DNA of 64,000 nucleotides from Dyadobacter sp. SG02 (GCF_900109045.1 NZ_FNYL01000003.1:62001-126000), one strand, 5' to 3'. Counted from the first letter of the stretch, positions 38,647 through 48,719 are shown. Program-made: numbers and translations. The notes: generated by a model not told the origin, from the sequence alone.

Positions 38647-38722
38647 TTTCTGATCGAATCATTCAAAAATAAAATTCCCCCACCTTCCTCCCCCTTCCTG
38701 CGAAACATTCTATTTTTGCAGG

Positions 38723-39754
38723 ATGTATAAGATTCTCATCTCCCCTATACTTTTCCTGTTTGACGCTGAGCGCATTCACTATTTTGTGTGCGAAGTGCTG
38801 CATTTGGCATTCAAAATCCCATTCGTACCGCAGCTCATGCGGGCAATGTACACGTACGAGCATCCCGATCTGGTGCAGGAAGTGGCTGGTTTGCGGTTTC
38901 GTAACCCGGTAGGGCTTGCGGCCGGCTTTGACAAGAATGCCGAAATGGTGGACCAGCTGGAAGCGTTGGGCTTCGGATATATCGAAATCGGGACGGTGAC
39001 ACCACGCCCTCAGCCTGGGAATGATAAGCCTCGTTTGTTCCGTCTTAAAAAGGATAAGGCGCTGATCAACCGGATGGGTTTCAATAACAAAGGAGTGCAG
39101 GTAGCTGCCGCAAAACTGGCGAAACGGAAGTCCAAAATCCTCGTGGGAGGGAATATCGGTAAAAATAAGGATACCCCTAACGAGCAGGCACTCAGCGATT
39201 ATCTGATATGTTTCCGCGAGCTATTCGATGTCGTGGATTACTTTGTAGTGAACGTAAGCTCGCCGAATACACCCGGATTGCGGGATTTGCAGGAAAAGGG
39301 ACCGTTGACCGAAATCCTGAAAGAACTACAAACAAAAAATAAAGAACGGGCTAATCCCAAACCGATTTTCCTGAAAATTGCGCCGGACCTGACGACTAGC
39401 CAGCTGGATGACATTATCGATATCGTCAAGGAAACAGGCATTGCAGGCGTAATCGCAACCAACACGACGATCAGCCGTGAAGGACTTGTAACCGATTCGT
39501 CGGAAGTGGCGCAGATAGGTGCGGGCGGATTGAGCGGTGCGCCGTTGACACATCGCTCGACGGAAGTAATTCGTTACCTTTGTGAACAATCCAATCATGC
39601 ATTTCCCGTTATCGGAGTCGGCGGCATCGCTACTCCCGGACATGCTTTGGAAAAAATAAATGCAGGCGCCGCCCTGATTCAGCTTTATACCGGCTTTATT
39701 TACGAAGGACCCGGTGTGGTCAGCAGGATCTGCAAGGCACTGGTCAAGAAGTAA
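38723..39754 (+). CDS. pyrD: Dihydroorotate dehydrogenase (quinone), class 2
   Basis: A 343-residue membrane-associated flavoenzyme that oxidises dihydroorotate to orotate in pyrimidine synthesis, passing electrons to the quinone pool. The N-terminal amphipathic helices ([22 protein letters not shown]) mark the class 2 type. FMN-site and active-site signatures are [44 protein letters not shown] with the catalytic serine, and the C-terminal [20 protein letters not shown]. Length is typical. Its start codon is only a few bases past a TATTTTTG string that is probably not its promoter. Confidence 0.96.
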   Translation: MYKILISPILFLFDAERIHYFVCEVLHLAFKIPFVPQLMRAMYTYEHPDLVQEVAGLRFRNPVGLAAGFDKNAEMVDQLEALGFGYIEIGTVTPRPQPGNDKPRLFRLKKDKALINRMGFNNKGVQVAAAKLAKRKSKILVGGNIGKNKDTPNEQALSDYLICFRELFDVVDYFVVNVSSPNTPGLRDLQEKGPLTEILKELQTKNKERANPKPIFLKIAPDLTTSQLDDIIDIVKETGIAGVIATNTTISREGLVTDSSEVAQIGAGGLSGAPLTHRSTEVIRYLCEQSNHAFPVIGVGGIATPGHALEKINAGAALIQLYTGFIYEGPGVVSRICKALVKK

Positions 39755-39798
39755 TATTCAGAAAAATCAGCACTTCACGCATCCCGGAATTGAAATAA

Positions 39799-42357
39799 AT
39801 GTCAGTCAATAAGCCAAGAGGTAACACACAGCGCCAGAAACCGGAGGAAGCGGCTGCGCCCCGTATTCGTGTATCCCTCGATTGGGAACACATTTTCACC
39901 AGCCCGAAGAATACGTTGGCCTGGGGCACATTCTTTATCGTCCTGGGATTGATCCTGGAAACATCTTTCTTTTCCTACATCGTCACCGGCCTGTCCGATC
40001 AGAGCGTGCTCGACGGACTGGGGCATCAGTCGATCCGCGATGCCGGGCGACAGACCCGCAATTTCCTGGGCGTGCTCGGGGCGGTGGTTTCGCACATTTT
40101 TGTTTATCGCTGGTTTGGGTTAGGGGCATTGTTGTTGCCTCTCGTGCCATTTGTTGCAGGCTGGAAAATGGCCTTCGGCAGGGAAATACTGCCGTTAAGC
40201 AAAACCACCAAGGAAGTGATCTTTTTCACCCTGTGGGTCAGCGTGCTCATGGGCTACATTATCCTCATGAGCAACAGCGAGAATAATCTGAGCTTCCTTT
40301 CGGGCGGCTTTGGTTATCTGGTGAACATTGCACTTTTCGACTGGCTGAAATGGGGAAGCGTAGTGCCTATCCTCTTCGCATTGTTCGTATTCGCAGTATT
40401 CTTCTACGACGTGCGCGACAGGTATGAGTCGTGGCAGGCGAGGCATGCGAAACCGGAAGCAGTTGCCGGCGATGACACGACGTCACCCGCCGAAACCGAA
40501 GCGGCAGCTGTTGCCGAAAGCAAATTTGTATCAGTAGTAAATGATACTTATGATGATGAAGTGCCAGCGTCCGACGAGCAGCCAGATTCTGACCTTGAAG
40601 TAGAAGAAGAAGCCCCGCACGTGGCGCCGCATCCCGCGGTAGTATTGCCGGTTACGCCTCCCGCACCCTCCGTAGCCGCGTCGACGAGCATCGAGTTGCC
40701 GGTAATGCCGATGGAAGTATCGGCGGTCCCATCCGAGCCACTGCTCGAACTGGAAGTGGAGGATACCACGCATTCAAACGAAACTGTTGAGGAAGAATTC
40801 GAGGACGAGGATGTGAATGCATCCATATTACGCGAATTCGGGCAGTATGACCCGATGCTCGATCTGCCGCAGTACCATTTCCCGAATATCGACCTGCTAA
40901 ACGAGGTAGTCGAAAACCAGCATGAGAAAGTAAGCCAGGAAGAGCTCGAAAGCAACAAAACCAAGATTGTCGATACGCTCGGCAGCTATGGTATTAATAT
41001 TTCTAAAATTAAGGCGACGATCGGGCCGACCGTGACGCTTTACGAGATCATACCGGAAGCGGGGGTAAGGATTTCGAAGATCAAAAATCTTGAAGGCGAT
41101 ATTGCATTGAGCCTTGCCGCATTGGGTATCCGTATCATTGCCCCGATGCCGGGCCGGGGTACGATCGGTATCGAGGTGCCGAACAAAAACAGGGAAACGG
41201 TTTTTGCGCGATCGGTACTCGCGAACGATCGCTTCCAGAAATCGACTTACGACTTACCCATTGTTTTGGGGAAAACCATTTCAAACGACATCCACATTGC
41301 CGATCTGGCGAAAATGCCCCACTTGCTGATGGCGGGTGCCACCGGGCAGGGAAAGTCGGTGGGTTTGAACGTGATTCTGGCTTCACTGATCTACAAAAAG
41401 CACCCGGCGGAGCTCAAATTCGTACTGGTTGACCCTAAAAAGGTAGAATTAACCCTTTTCAACAAGCTGGAAAGGCATTTCCTCGCCAAGCTCCCGAATG
41501 CGGAGGAGGCGATCATTACCGATACGAAAAAGGTAATTTTTACCCTGAATTCCCTGTGTATCGAAATGGATTCCCGCTACGACCTGCTGAAAGAGGCCGC
41601 GGTACGGAATTTGAAGGAATACAATGCGAAGTTCGCGCAGAGAAGGTTGAACCCTGAAAAAGGACACCGCTTCCTGCCTTATATCGTACTGGTGATCGAC
41701 GAGTTGGCCGATTTGATGATGACGGCCGGCAAGGAGGTAGAAACGCCGATTGCGCGTTTGGCGCAGCTGGCGCGTGCGGTGGGCATTCACCTCGTGGTGG
41801 CGACACAGCGGCCATCGGTGAAGGTTATCACGGGGCTTATCAAGGCGAACTTCCCGGCGCGTCTGTCGTTCCGGGTGACGTCGAGTATTGATTCGCGGAC
41901 GATCCTGGACATGGGTGGTGCCGAACAGCTCGTAGGTCAGGGGGATATGCTGCTGGCGATCAACTCGGAAGTGATCCGCTTGCAATGTCCGTTCATCGAC
42001 ACCCGCGAGATCGAGGATATTTGCGAGTATATCGGCGGGCAGCGCGGTTACGACGAAGCCTACGCATTGCCTGAATATGAAGGGGAAGATGCGGCAGAAG
42101 GCAAGGCCGAGCTGAACCCGGATGATTTCGACAGCCTGCTACCCGATGCGGCGCGCCTGATCGTAACGCACCAGCAAGGCAGCACGTCGCTGATCCAGCG
42201 TAAAATGAAGCTCGGATACAACCGCGCGGGACGCATTATGGACCAGTTGGAAGTACTGGGTGTGGTAGGGCCGTTCACAGGCAGCAAAGCACGCGATGTG
42301 ATGTTCCACGACCTGAATATGCTGGAAGAGCATCTCCGCGTAATGGGCGTAAGCTAA
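39799..42357 (+). CDS. ftsK: DNA translocase FtsK
   Basis: An 852-residue septal DNA pump coordinating chromosome segregation with division. Residues ~35-200 contain four membrane helices; an acidic, Pro/Glu/Val-rich linker (~210-340) follows; the motor begins with NISKIKATIGPTVTLYE, then Walker A GATGQGKS (from about residue 513) and Walker B IVLVIDELADLMM. The C-terminal gamma domain (LLPDAARLIVTHQQGSTSL and GYNRAGRIMDQLE) reads orientation sequences and activates XerD. It follows pyrD by 44 bp on the same strand and precedes a LolA-like gene. Confidence 0.97.
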   Translation: MSVNKPRGNTQRQKPEEAAAPRIRVSLDWEHIFTSPKNTLAWGTFFIVLGLILETSFFSYIVTGLSDQSVLDGLGHQSIRDAGRQTRNFLGVLGAVVSHIFVYRWFGLGALLLPLVPFVAGWKMAFGREILPLSKTTKEVIFFTLWVSVLMGYIILMSNSENNLSFLSGGFGYLVNIALFDWLKWGSVVPILFALFVFAVFFYDVRDRYESWQARHAKPEAVAGDDTTSPAETEAAAVAESKFVSVVNDTYDDEVPASDEQPDSDLEVEEEAPHVAPHPAVVLPVTPPAPSVAASTSIELPVMPMEVSAVPSEPLLELEVEDTTHSNETVEEEFEDEDVNASILREFGQYDPMLDLPQYHFPNIDLLNEVVENQHEKVSQEELESNKTKIVDTLGSYGINISKIKATIGPTVTLYEIIPEAGVRISKIKNLEGDIALSLAALGIRIIAPMPGRGTIGIEVPNKNRETVFARSVLANDRFQKSTYDLPIVLGKTISNDIHIADLAKMPHLLMAGATGQGKSVGLNVILASLIYKKHPAELKFVLVDPKKVELTLFNKLERHFLAKLPNAEEAIITDTKKVIFTLNSLCIEMDSRYDLLKEAAVRNLKEYNAKFAQRRLNPEKGHRFLPYIVLVIDELADLMMTAGKEVETPIARLAQLARAVGIHLVVATQRPSVKVITGLIKANFPARLSFRVTSSIDSRTILDMGGAEQLVGQGDMLLAINSEVIRLQCPFIDTREIEDICEYIGGQRGYDEAYALPEYEGEDAAEGKAELNPDDFDSLLPDAARLIVTHQQGSTSLIQRKMKLGYNRAGRIMDQLEVLGVVGPFTGSKARDVMFHDLNMLEEHLRVMGVS

Positions 42358-42460
42358 GTTCCGGCACCATTAAACCATTGCCGTTTTGTAGCGTCTAAAA
42401 TTGAAATATTTCACTTAAAACCCCGTTTTTATAAACTTAGTTGGTATTAAATAATTGAAT

Positions 42461-43111
42461 ATGAGAAATTTAAAGAATAGTACTTGTTTGCTTGCGGTAT
42501 TGACGATTTTCCTTTTGAACTCATTCACTTCGAATGCACAAGGCGACAAAAAGTCAGCGGATATACTGAATGCTATGAGCAGCAAGTACCAGAAGATCAA
42601 ATCCTTTAAAGCACTTTTTACCTACATTACCAAGGGTGAAAAGCCGCTCAAAGGAGAAGCGACTGTGAAGGGCACGAAGTTTAGGTTGAAAATGGCAGGT
42701 CAGGAGATCTTTAACGATGGTAAACTGATGGCAACGTACATCAAAGAAACCAATGAAGTGAATTTGCAGGATTTCGACCCTGCCGCCGGCGGCGACCTGG
42801 ATCCGACAAAAATTTATTCAGCATATAAAAAGGGCTTCAAATCCGCTTTTGTGAAGGAGAAACAGGAAGCAGGCAAGGCTGTCGAAGTAGTCGAACTGAC
42901 CTCGACCAACAAAAACAGCCAGGTGAACAAAGTGCAGATCGAAGTGAATAAGGCTGATAAGTCGATCAGCAGCTGGAAGATTTTCCAAAAGAACGGACAG
43001 GAGGTAACCTATAAAGTGGATCAGTTTGTGCCCGATGTGAATGTGGCCGACAATTTCTTCGCTTTCAACGCCAAGCAATATCCGGGTGTGGAAGTGGTTG
43101 ACCTGCGATAG
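42461..43111 (+). CDS. LolA-like outer-membrane lipoprotein carrier protein
   Basis: A 216-residue exported protein (signal peptide MRNLKNSTCLLAVLTIFLLNSFTSNAQ shortened here; cleavage near NAQ). The ATG at 42461 is preferred to an in-frame TTG two codons upstream. The N-terminal helix ILNAMSSKYQKIKSFKALF and the following strands are typical of LolA, which carries lipoproteins across the periplasm in a hydrophobic cavity. Downstream of ftsK, as is common for LolA-like genes in Bacteroidota (general knowledge). A second LolA-fold protein lies upstream of tamB. A terminator follows. Confidence 0.82.
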   Translation: MRNLKNSTCLLAVLTIFLLNSFTSNAQGDKKSADILNAMSSKYQKIKSFKALFTYITKGEKPLKGEATVKGTKFRLKMAGQEIFNDGKLMATYIKETNEVNLQDFDPAAGGDLDPTKIYSAYKKGFKSAFVKEKQEAGKAVEVVELTSTNKNSQVNKVQIEVNKADKSISSWKIFQKNGQEVTYKVDQFVPDVNVADNFFAFNAKQYPGVEVVDLR

Positions 43112-43136
43112 TTTCCCGCGACATACTAAAAAAAGC

Positions 43137-43170
43137 AATGGGTGAGCCTTTCGGTCTCACCCATTTTTCT
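43137..43170 (+). terminator. Rho-independent terminator after the LolA-like gene
   Basis: A perfect 10-bp stem (43137-43146 and 43156-43165) with a 9-nt loop and a T run. Confidence 0.85.
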
Positions 43171-43263
43171 TATACGCGTTATAATATCGTTGATTATCGG
43201 AGGTTACGGTTTGAGACAAGGTTTTTATGTAAATGGTTGCATGTGATATAGAACTTGTCTATT

Positions 43264-44364
43264 TCAATTCGGGCGCGCCAGTAGTGCCCGCACGTGCTGC
43301 TCGGTGTTGGAGAAATGCGGCGTTCCTTCGACTTCTTTGTTCAGAATACGCTGGATACGGTGGTTTTCGTAAGCCCTGAAAACCGCCGGGTGCACGTAAT
43401 ACTTCTTGCATACGGCGCGGGTATTGCCCAAATGTGCGGCTACTGCATCCAGGCAGGTGTTCTCGATGCGTGTCACCTGTCGTTGCGAAGCGGCTTTTTC
43501 CTGGTGACTCAGGTATTCGAATGCGGTAACGGTGCCCATCCAGGTCCGGAAATCCTTGGCGGAAAAATTGGCGCCTGTATAGCGGCGGATGTAGTCGTTC
43601 ACCTGTTGGGCATTCAGGGCGCATTTGCCGCCTGTTTCGGTAGTGTATTGAAAAAGCCGCTTTCCCGGCATTTGCTTGCATTGCTGCACGAGGCGTGCCA
43701 ACTGCTTGTCGCGCAGATTGATGTCCTGCTGAATACCCTTTTTACCTTTGAACATAAAGCGGATACGGCTGCCGGTCACCGTTGCGCAGCGCGCATCGAG
43801 CGTGGTAATGCCCGACGACCCGTGCCGGACCTTGTAACGCTGGTTGCCTACGCGCATACAGGTTTTGTCCATTAGCTTGATCACCAATGCAATGGCTTTC
43901 GAAAGGTCGAAATCGCGTTTGCGTAGATCGTGCTCCACCTGCGCACGTAATGCGGGAAGGGCTTCCGAGAAAGTGAGCAGTTTATAATATTTGGTCTGGT
44001 TCCTGACGAGGTTCCAGAACGGATGATAACGATATTGTTTCCGGCCGGCGGCATCGATGCCCGTGGCCTGTAAATGCGTATCGGGGTCTGCGCTGATCCA
44101 GACGTTGGTCCAGGCGGGCGGAAGTACGAGAGACTTAATGCGTTTGATCGTCTGCGGATCTTTACAACGCTGGCCGTCTGCGTCGGTGTAGTAGAAGCGG
44201 GGCGCTTTTCCTTTCCGTGCGTAACCGGGTGCATTCTCCGACTGGATATAGTGAAGCCCTGCCGCTTCGGCTGTTAATGCAGGGTTTTTTCTGAGTTTTT
44301 TAAACTGTTGGGCCGTGATGACGGGCTCGTCGGGTATTTGTTCAAGAGCTGCGGCTACTGACAT
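43264..44364 (-). CDS. DNA topoisomerase IB (poxvirus/bacterial type)
   Basis: A 366-residue type IB topoisomerase that relaxes supercoils through a 3'-phosphotyrosyl intermediate, without ATP. The N-terminal domain has FYYTDADGQRCKDPQTIKRI and the IPPAWTNVWI-type strand; the catalytic domain has KLMDKTCMRVGNQRY (an active-site Arg region), FRTWMGT, and the active tyrosine in CKKYYVHPAVF. The ATG at 44364 is preferred; a GTG at 44391 would add nine residues. It stands alone between two oppositely oriented units. Such genes are accessory and irregularly distributed in bacteria. Confidence 0.92.
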   Translation of the reverse strand: MSVAAALEQIPDEPVITAQQFKKLRKNPALTAEAAGLHYIQSENAPGYARKGKAPRFYYTDADGQRCKDPQTIKRIKSLVLPPAWTNVWISADPDTHLQATGIDAAGRKQYRYHPFWNLVRNQTKYYKLLTFSEALPALRAQVEHDLRKRDFDLSKAIALVIKLMDKTCMRVGNQRYKVRHGSSGITTLDARCATVTGSRIRFMFKGKKGIQQDINLRDKQLARLVQQCKQMPGKRLFQYTTETGGKCALNAQQVNDYIRRYTGANFSAKDFRTWMGTVTAFEYLSHQEKAASQRQVTRIENTCLDAVAAHLGNTRAVCKKYYVHPAVFRAYENHRIQRILNKEVEGTPHFSNTEQHVRALLARPN

Positions 44365-44480
44365 GTGGTTTACCGTTTGTTGTTGTACCACAAATCATAA
44401 TAATTTAATACCAACCCACAGCGCACGCCACAACCCTGTGCTAAACGGCCCGCCAGCGCCTGTACATCCATTTAGTACCC

Positions 44481-44524
44481 AATAAAAAATCCCCAGCCCC
44501 ACCGGTTGAGCGGCTAAGCTGAGG
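44481..44524 (-). terminator. Rho-independent terminator of the bacteriophytochrome operon
   Basis: A 7-bp stem with one wobble (44491-44497 and 44518-44524) followed on the minus strand by ATTTTTTATT. It lies 27 bases after the kinase stop. Confidence 0.65.
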
Positions 44525-44550
44525 AACAATGTACTCACACGTGCGGGCCG

Positions 44551-46836
44551 TTACGCGATGGGAAAATAGATGGTGAAAACCGACCCTTCCCCGAATACCG
44601 ATCTGGCAACGATAAACCCTTTGTGGTTCTCCATGATTTTTTTACAGATCGCCAGCCCGATGCCCGTTCCCGGGTATTTGTGTGCGGGATGGAGGCGTTG
44701 GAAAATGTCGAATATCCTGCTTTCGTATTCGGCTTCGAAACCGATCCCGTTGTCCTGAAAAGAGATTGCGTGATAACGGCCCACGGCAGCTTTTTCGGGG
44801 GAAATATCTGTTGCTTCTACAATGCTTGCGGTTATGTTGATAGCGGGGCGCTCGTCCGGCTTGACGAATTTAAGCGCATTGCTGATCAGGTTAATGAAGA
44901 GCTGATGTACCTGGAAAGGAATGATTTCGAGGGACGGTAAAGTTTCCGCCCGGACCGTAGCGTCTTTTTCATCGATCGTATCCTGCAACTCCGAAAGCAC
45001 GTTGCGCAGCACATCGTTCAGGTCGGTCGGCTTGAAGACCTTTTCCATGGTACCCGCTTTCGAATAGGCCAGGATATCTTCGATCAGCATTTGCATTTTC
45101 TCGGCCGCGAAACGCATTCTCTCTACGGAATCCTTCACCTGAACGGACAAGTCCGGGTCCTCGCGATCGAGCACTTTGGAAGCAAAAATCTGTATTTTCC
45201 GGAGTGGCTCCTTCAAATCGTGGGTAGATATCCAGTTCAGGTTGGAAAGCTCCCTGTTGGCAAGCCGCAGCTCTTCGTTGAGGCTGCTATTCCGATCTTC
45301 CTGCGCCCGGATCACCCGGAAATTGATATGCTTCTGCAACGCATAGGAAAAGCTCGAAGCCGCATTGATCTCCGATTTTCGCCAGGGCGCACTTTTATCT
45401 TTTACAATCTCCATCCACAACTCGAACGATTTGCGCGGGGAAAGCCGCACACCGTCCTCATTTTGCAAAACGGCCTTGTCGGGGTTACCTGCCCAGTTGA
45501 TGGTCTCGATTTTTTCCTGTCTTAGCCACAAAATCCCGTCATTTTCACCGGATACCATCGAGTGATAGATCACCCCCGCTGCATATTTGGACATGTTTTT
45601 CGCCGCCGGGTAAACCTCCGAAAGGTTATCCGTCTCAAACGTCTGGTTGGGATACGCATTCGAAAGAAATGCGAACAGATCAAGCAGTTCCGCATCCGAC
45701 GGTACCAGGCCATTGGTATACAATAAACCTTCGTGGTAAATGGCTGCGCCGGTTGCATTCGCCAGTTTCAGTAACGAGGGCGGCTGGTGGCTGGCATCCA
45801 TGAAGTTCTCGGTTTCGTGGAGGGTCGCGAGCGCATTCACGAGGGCTTTGTCCACTTCCTCACCGATATTATATTCTTCGGCCACTTCGCGCACCGCGAT
45901 TTGCGATGTAAGGAAATGTCCCTGCAACAACGCCGAGAGTCGCGTGTAGTGCGGCAATATCTTGGGTGCATAATGGTGACAGGCGATCAGTCCCCAAAGT
46001 TTCTGGTTTTGCAGCAGCGAAATGGTCAGCGTTGCACCCACGCCCATGTTTTTCAGATACTCGATATGCATAGGCGACACGCTCCGCAGGATCGACAGGC
46101 TCAAATCCAGCGAATGGTTGCCCTTATCGGCCGAATCGTCGATCGTCAGCAGCGGGACCGGCGCATAGTTAATATCCGCGATCATCCGTAACGGGTTGCG
46201 GATGTACAGCTCGCGCGCCTGTGCGGGGATGTCCGTATGCGGGTATTTCTGGTTGGCAAATGATACCAGGTCATCGCGCCGACTTTCGGCGATCACCTCG
46301 CCGTTGTACTGCTCGTCGAACCGGTAGATCATCACACGATCGTAGCCGGTAATGTTGCGGGTTTCATCCGCAATCTCCTGGCAGAGGTCGAGTAACCCGC
46401 TGGAATTCTCCATGATCGACACGAAGTTGCGTGTCTGTGTATAGAGGTTCGGCAAATGCAATGTGCCGTCGGGGAACGGTTCGAGTTCCAGGATCACATT
46501 GTCGCCGCTCTGGTGAACGGTAGTATTGAACGAAGTCCCGTTCAAATCGAAAACAAACGGTTTTGCCGAATCGATAGTCTCCACATTGGCATACGATGCG
46601 AAACGATGGGCCTGTTCACGGGGGAAAATATCCGCAATGTCTTTGCCCAGTACTTTCTCCGGGCCAATACCGATATAGTCGGCACTGTTGGCGCTGCAAA
46701 ACCCGATTCTGGAATCCCCTTTTTTGATCCCCAACAAAAAGCCATGGGGCTGAATACTGCCGGGTATATGGATGGGTTCACTTTCGCAATTTGTCAGGTT
46801 GACAATGTCGCGATTCACAATGTCCTTGATATTCAT
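44551..46836 (-). CDS. bphP: Bacteriophytochrome sensor histidine kinase
   Basis: A 761-residue red/far-red light sensor. Order: PAS (~15-120), GAF (~140-310), PHY (~320-500), HisKA and HATPase. Cys17 in NCESEPIHIPGSIQPHG is the biliverdin-attachment cysteine of bacterial phytochromes. The GAF chromophore motif reads HTDIPAQARELY, and the PHY tongue PRKSFELW is intact near residue 466. The phospho-accepting His is H539 in STHDLKEPLRKI, followed by N, G1 (DNGIGFE) and G2 (GTGIGLAI) boxes. It lies 9 bp downstream of a heme oxygenase that would supply biliverdin and in the same operon as a response regulator. Confidence 0.96.
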   Translation of the reverse strand: MNIKDIVNRDIVNLTNCESEPIHIPGSIQPHGFLLGIKKGDSRIGFCSANSADYIGIGPEKVLGKDIADIFPREQAHRFASYANVETIDSAKPFVFDLNGTSFNTTVHQSGDNVILELEPFPDGTLHLPNLYTQTRNFVSIMENSSGLLDLCQEIADETRNITGYDRVMIYRFDEQYNGEVIAESRRDDLVSFANQKYPHTDIPAQARELYIRNPLRMIADINYAPVPLLTIDDSADKGNHSLDLSLSILRSVSPMHIEYLKNMGVGATLTISLLQNQKLWGLIACHHYAPKILPHYTRLSALLQGHFLTSQIAVREVAEEYNIGEEVDKALVNALATLHETENFMDASHQPPSLLKLANATGAAIYHEGLLYTNGLVPSDAELLDLFAFLSNAYPNQTFETDNLSEVYPAAKNMSKYAAGVIYHSMVSGENDGILWLRQEKIETINWAGNPDKAVLQNEDGVRLSPRKSFELWMEIVKDKSAPWRKSEINAASSFSYALQKHINFRVIRAQEDRNSSLNEELRLANRELSNLNWISTHDLKEPLRKIQIFASKVLDREDPDLSVQVKDSVERMRFAAEKMQMLIEDILAYSKAGTMEKVFKPTDLNDVLRNVLSELQDTIDEKDATVRAETLPSLEIIPFQVHQLFINLISNALKFVKPDERPAINITASIVEATDISPEKAAVGRYHAISFQDNGIGFEAEYESRIFDIFQRLHPAHKYPGTGIGLAICKKIMENHKGFIVARSVFGEGSVFTIYFPIA

Positions 46837-46845
46837 TCCTGCTGA

Positions 46846-47475
46846 TCAGTTACGACCGGCCCGGGCCGCGTCATGCTGCCCCAACCAATTGTCAATGATG
46901 GTAAAAGTTTTTTTAGCGGCGCCGATCACTCCGTCCCTTTCCTCGTATTCGTCAACAAATTGTGTAAGCGAGGAGATGAAACTTTTCCACAGGTTTCCTG
47001 TCTGCGCACCATATCCCCAGAAATAGGAAGCGCCATGCTCAGGTGTGAGCCCGAGTACTTCGTGAATATGCCGGTACAGGATCTTTCCGCCCAGTGTGGA
47101 ACCTTCGAGCACGTACATAATGCCTAGCGCCTCGGCAACCGAAGAAATGTCGAAACGGTATACCGGCAACGCATCGATTTCCGCCTCGGTAAGACCCGTG
47201 GCCAGAAGGTCGTCAATGATCAATCGCGACTTATAACGTTCGGGTAAATCGATGATAACGTGAGAAATAGCAGGGAATACCTGATCTTCACAGGCGATGG
47301 TCACTCCGAAAAGAGCGCCCAGGTAGGCCTGATAGTCCTTGACGGATACGGAGGGGGTGAGTATTGCTTTGGAAAGTGGGTTATCTTCCAGTTTCTGGTG
47401 GCTTTCCGCTGTCTCGTGTCTTAGTCGTTTGAAAAATAAGTCTTGCTCCGTGTTGAAAGCAGTTGCTTCACTCAT
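46846..47475 (-). CDS. bphO: Biliverdin-producing heme oxygenase (BphO type)
   Basis: A 209-residue all-helical heme oxygenase that opens heme to biliverdin, CO and iron, using O2 and reductant. The proximal heme ligand is His26 in RLRHETAESHQKLE; the distal helix shows the expected glycines in MYVLEGSTLGGKIL. Length is typical of the bacterial HemO/BphO type. It sits between the response regulator and the bacteriophytochrome on one strand, so its likely job is to make the chromophore for the kinase. Confidence 0.92.
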   Translation of the reverse strand: MSEATAFNTEQDLFFKRLRHETAESHQKLEDNPLSKAILTPSVSVKDYQAYLGALFGVTIACEDQVFPAISHVIIDLPERYKSRLIIDDLLATGLTEAEIDALPVYRFDISSVAEALGIMYVLEGSTLGGKILYRHIHEVLGLTPEHGASYFWGYGAQTGNLWKSFISSLTQFVDEYEERDGVIGAAKKTFTIIDNWLGQHDAARAGRN

Positions 47476-47502
47476 ACTGAATGCGAATTGAAACCTGTAA
47501 GA

Positions 47503-47946
47503 CTAGTTGGTTATCAAAAATTGTTCCAGCCCCTCGGGCATCGTCGCGGCGGCCCGTTCGAGCAGGCACATTTTAAGGATTTCTATCAAGCCATTGAAGC
47601 TCGTCGGCTTTTGAATATAAAGGTTCGCTCCGCTACGGTAGGCCGATTCCCACAAGTACTGCGCGACCGACGTGGAAAGTATGACGATCGGCACCTGTTT
47701 GTAGGCTTCCAGACCCCTGATTTCTTTCAGGCATTCAAGGCCGTTTTTAACCGGCATGTTCATGTCCAGAAATATAATTTCCGGTTTACCCTCCGTGCCG
47801 TTTAGCATGCGAAGCAATTCCACGCCGTTTTCGGCGACGGTAAGATTTGTTTCCATCGGGATGTGTGCCAGCGCTTCCTGGAACAGGAAGGTATCATCAT
47901 GGTCGTCGTCGGCCAACAGGATCCGCAAGGGGGTAACGGGCTTCAT
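47503..47946 (-). CDS. Single-domain response regulator (receiver only)
   Basis: A 147-residue CheY-like receiver without an output domain. The acidic pocket is LLADDDHDD, the phospho-acceptor Asp61 lies in IIFLDMNMPVKNGLE, and the conserved lysine is in LYIQKPTSF. Being first in the operon with heme oxygenase and bacteriophytochrome, it is probably the partner of the light-sensing kinase (Rcp1-like, inference). With no DNA-binding domain, it would signal through protein contacts or a phosphorelay. Confidence 0.92.
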   Translation of the reverse strand: MKPVTPLRILLADDDHDDTFLFQEALAHIPMETNLTVAENGVELLRMLNGTEGKPEIIFLDMNMPVKNGLECLKEIRGLEAYKQVPIVILSTSVAQYLWESAYRSGANLYIQKPTSFNGLIEILKMCLLERAAATMPEGLEQFLITN

Positions 47947-48100
47947 TAAATGGGGATAGAGGTAGGTTTGGAAAACAGCGGAACAACCCGCAGGGTGTTG
48001 AGGTTGTCGACGGATAGCTACAAAAGTATCCGTTTTTCAGTTGCGGTGGCATAGTTTTTTAATTTTCAATGCCCAAATCATCAAAAAATGAAAACCGCTT

Positions 48101-48664
48101 ATGAAAAAGATCGCATTTAGTATCCTCATGGCAGCTACTGTGGTGGCATTTACAAATTGTAACAACACCAAGACAGAGGATAGCAAAGAAGTTGCCGAAG
48201 AACAGAACGAAGCAAAACTCGATACGACGGCATTGGAAGACGATTCCGAGTTTGCCGTAGCAGCAGCCGACGGCGGATTAATGGAGGTCCAACTGGGAGA
48301 GCTGGCGCAGAAAAACGCGACCAGCGCCGATGTTAAAAAATTCGGGGAAATGATGGTGAAAGATCATTCGAAGGCCAGCGAGGAACTGAAAACCCTGGCA
48401 GCCCAGAAAAATATCACACTGCCTTCCATGCTCAGCGACGACAAGCAAAAGAAATACGATGACCTGGCCAGAAAGAAAGGTGCGGAGTTCGACAAAGCCT
48501 ATATTTCTTTCATGGTAGATGACCATAAGGAAGATATCAGCGAGTTTGAGGAGGCTGCGAAAGATGCCAAAGATGCCGATGTAAAGGCCTGGGCGGAAGG
48601 CAAGCTTCCCGTTTTGAAACACCACCTGCAAATGGCGGAGGCGATCGATAAAAAAACCAAATAA
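48101..48664 (+). CDS. DUF4142 lipoprotein
   Basis: A 187-residue protein with a lipoprotein signal (MKKIAFSILMAATVVAFTNC, lipid on Cys20) and a hydrophilic acidic linker, then a DUF4142 helical domain: GGLMEVQLGELAQKNATSADV, FGEMMVKDHSKASEEL and DDHKEDISEFEEAAKDA. This family forms a ferritin-like four-helix bundle and is common in envelope and stress-related contexts; its biochemical role is undefined. It has its own terminator and stands as a single transcription unit. Confidence 0.9.
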   Translation: MKKIAFSILMAATVVAFTNCNNTKTEDSKEVAEEQNEAKLDTTALEDDSEFAVAAADGGLMEVQLGELAQKNATSADVKKFGEMMVKDHSKASEELKTLAAQKNITLPSMLSDDKQKKYDDLARKKGAEFDKAYISFMVDDHKEDISEFEEAAKDAKDADVKAWAEGKLPVLKHHLQMAEAIDKKTK

Positions 48665-48685
48665 CCTGAATGGATTGATTTTAGG

Positions 48686-48719
48686 AGCCCGGAGCGAAGT
48701 ATTCGTCCCGGGCTTTTTT
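48686..48719 (+). terminator. Rho-independent terminator after the DUF4142 gene
   Basis: A 7-bp GC-rich stem (48686-48692 and 48708-48714) plus four further pairs inside, followed by six Ts. Confidence 0.8.

Noticed and set aside
38711..38718. TATTTTTG, an exact match to the Bacteroidota -7 promoter consensus, just before pyrD.
   Set aside because: It ends only four bases before the pyrD start codon, so transcription would begin inside the coding region; the start codon itself is well supported by the protein N-terminus.
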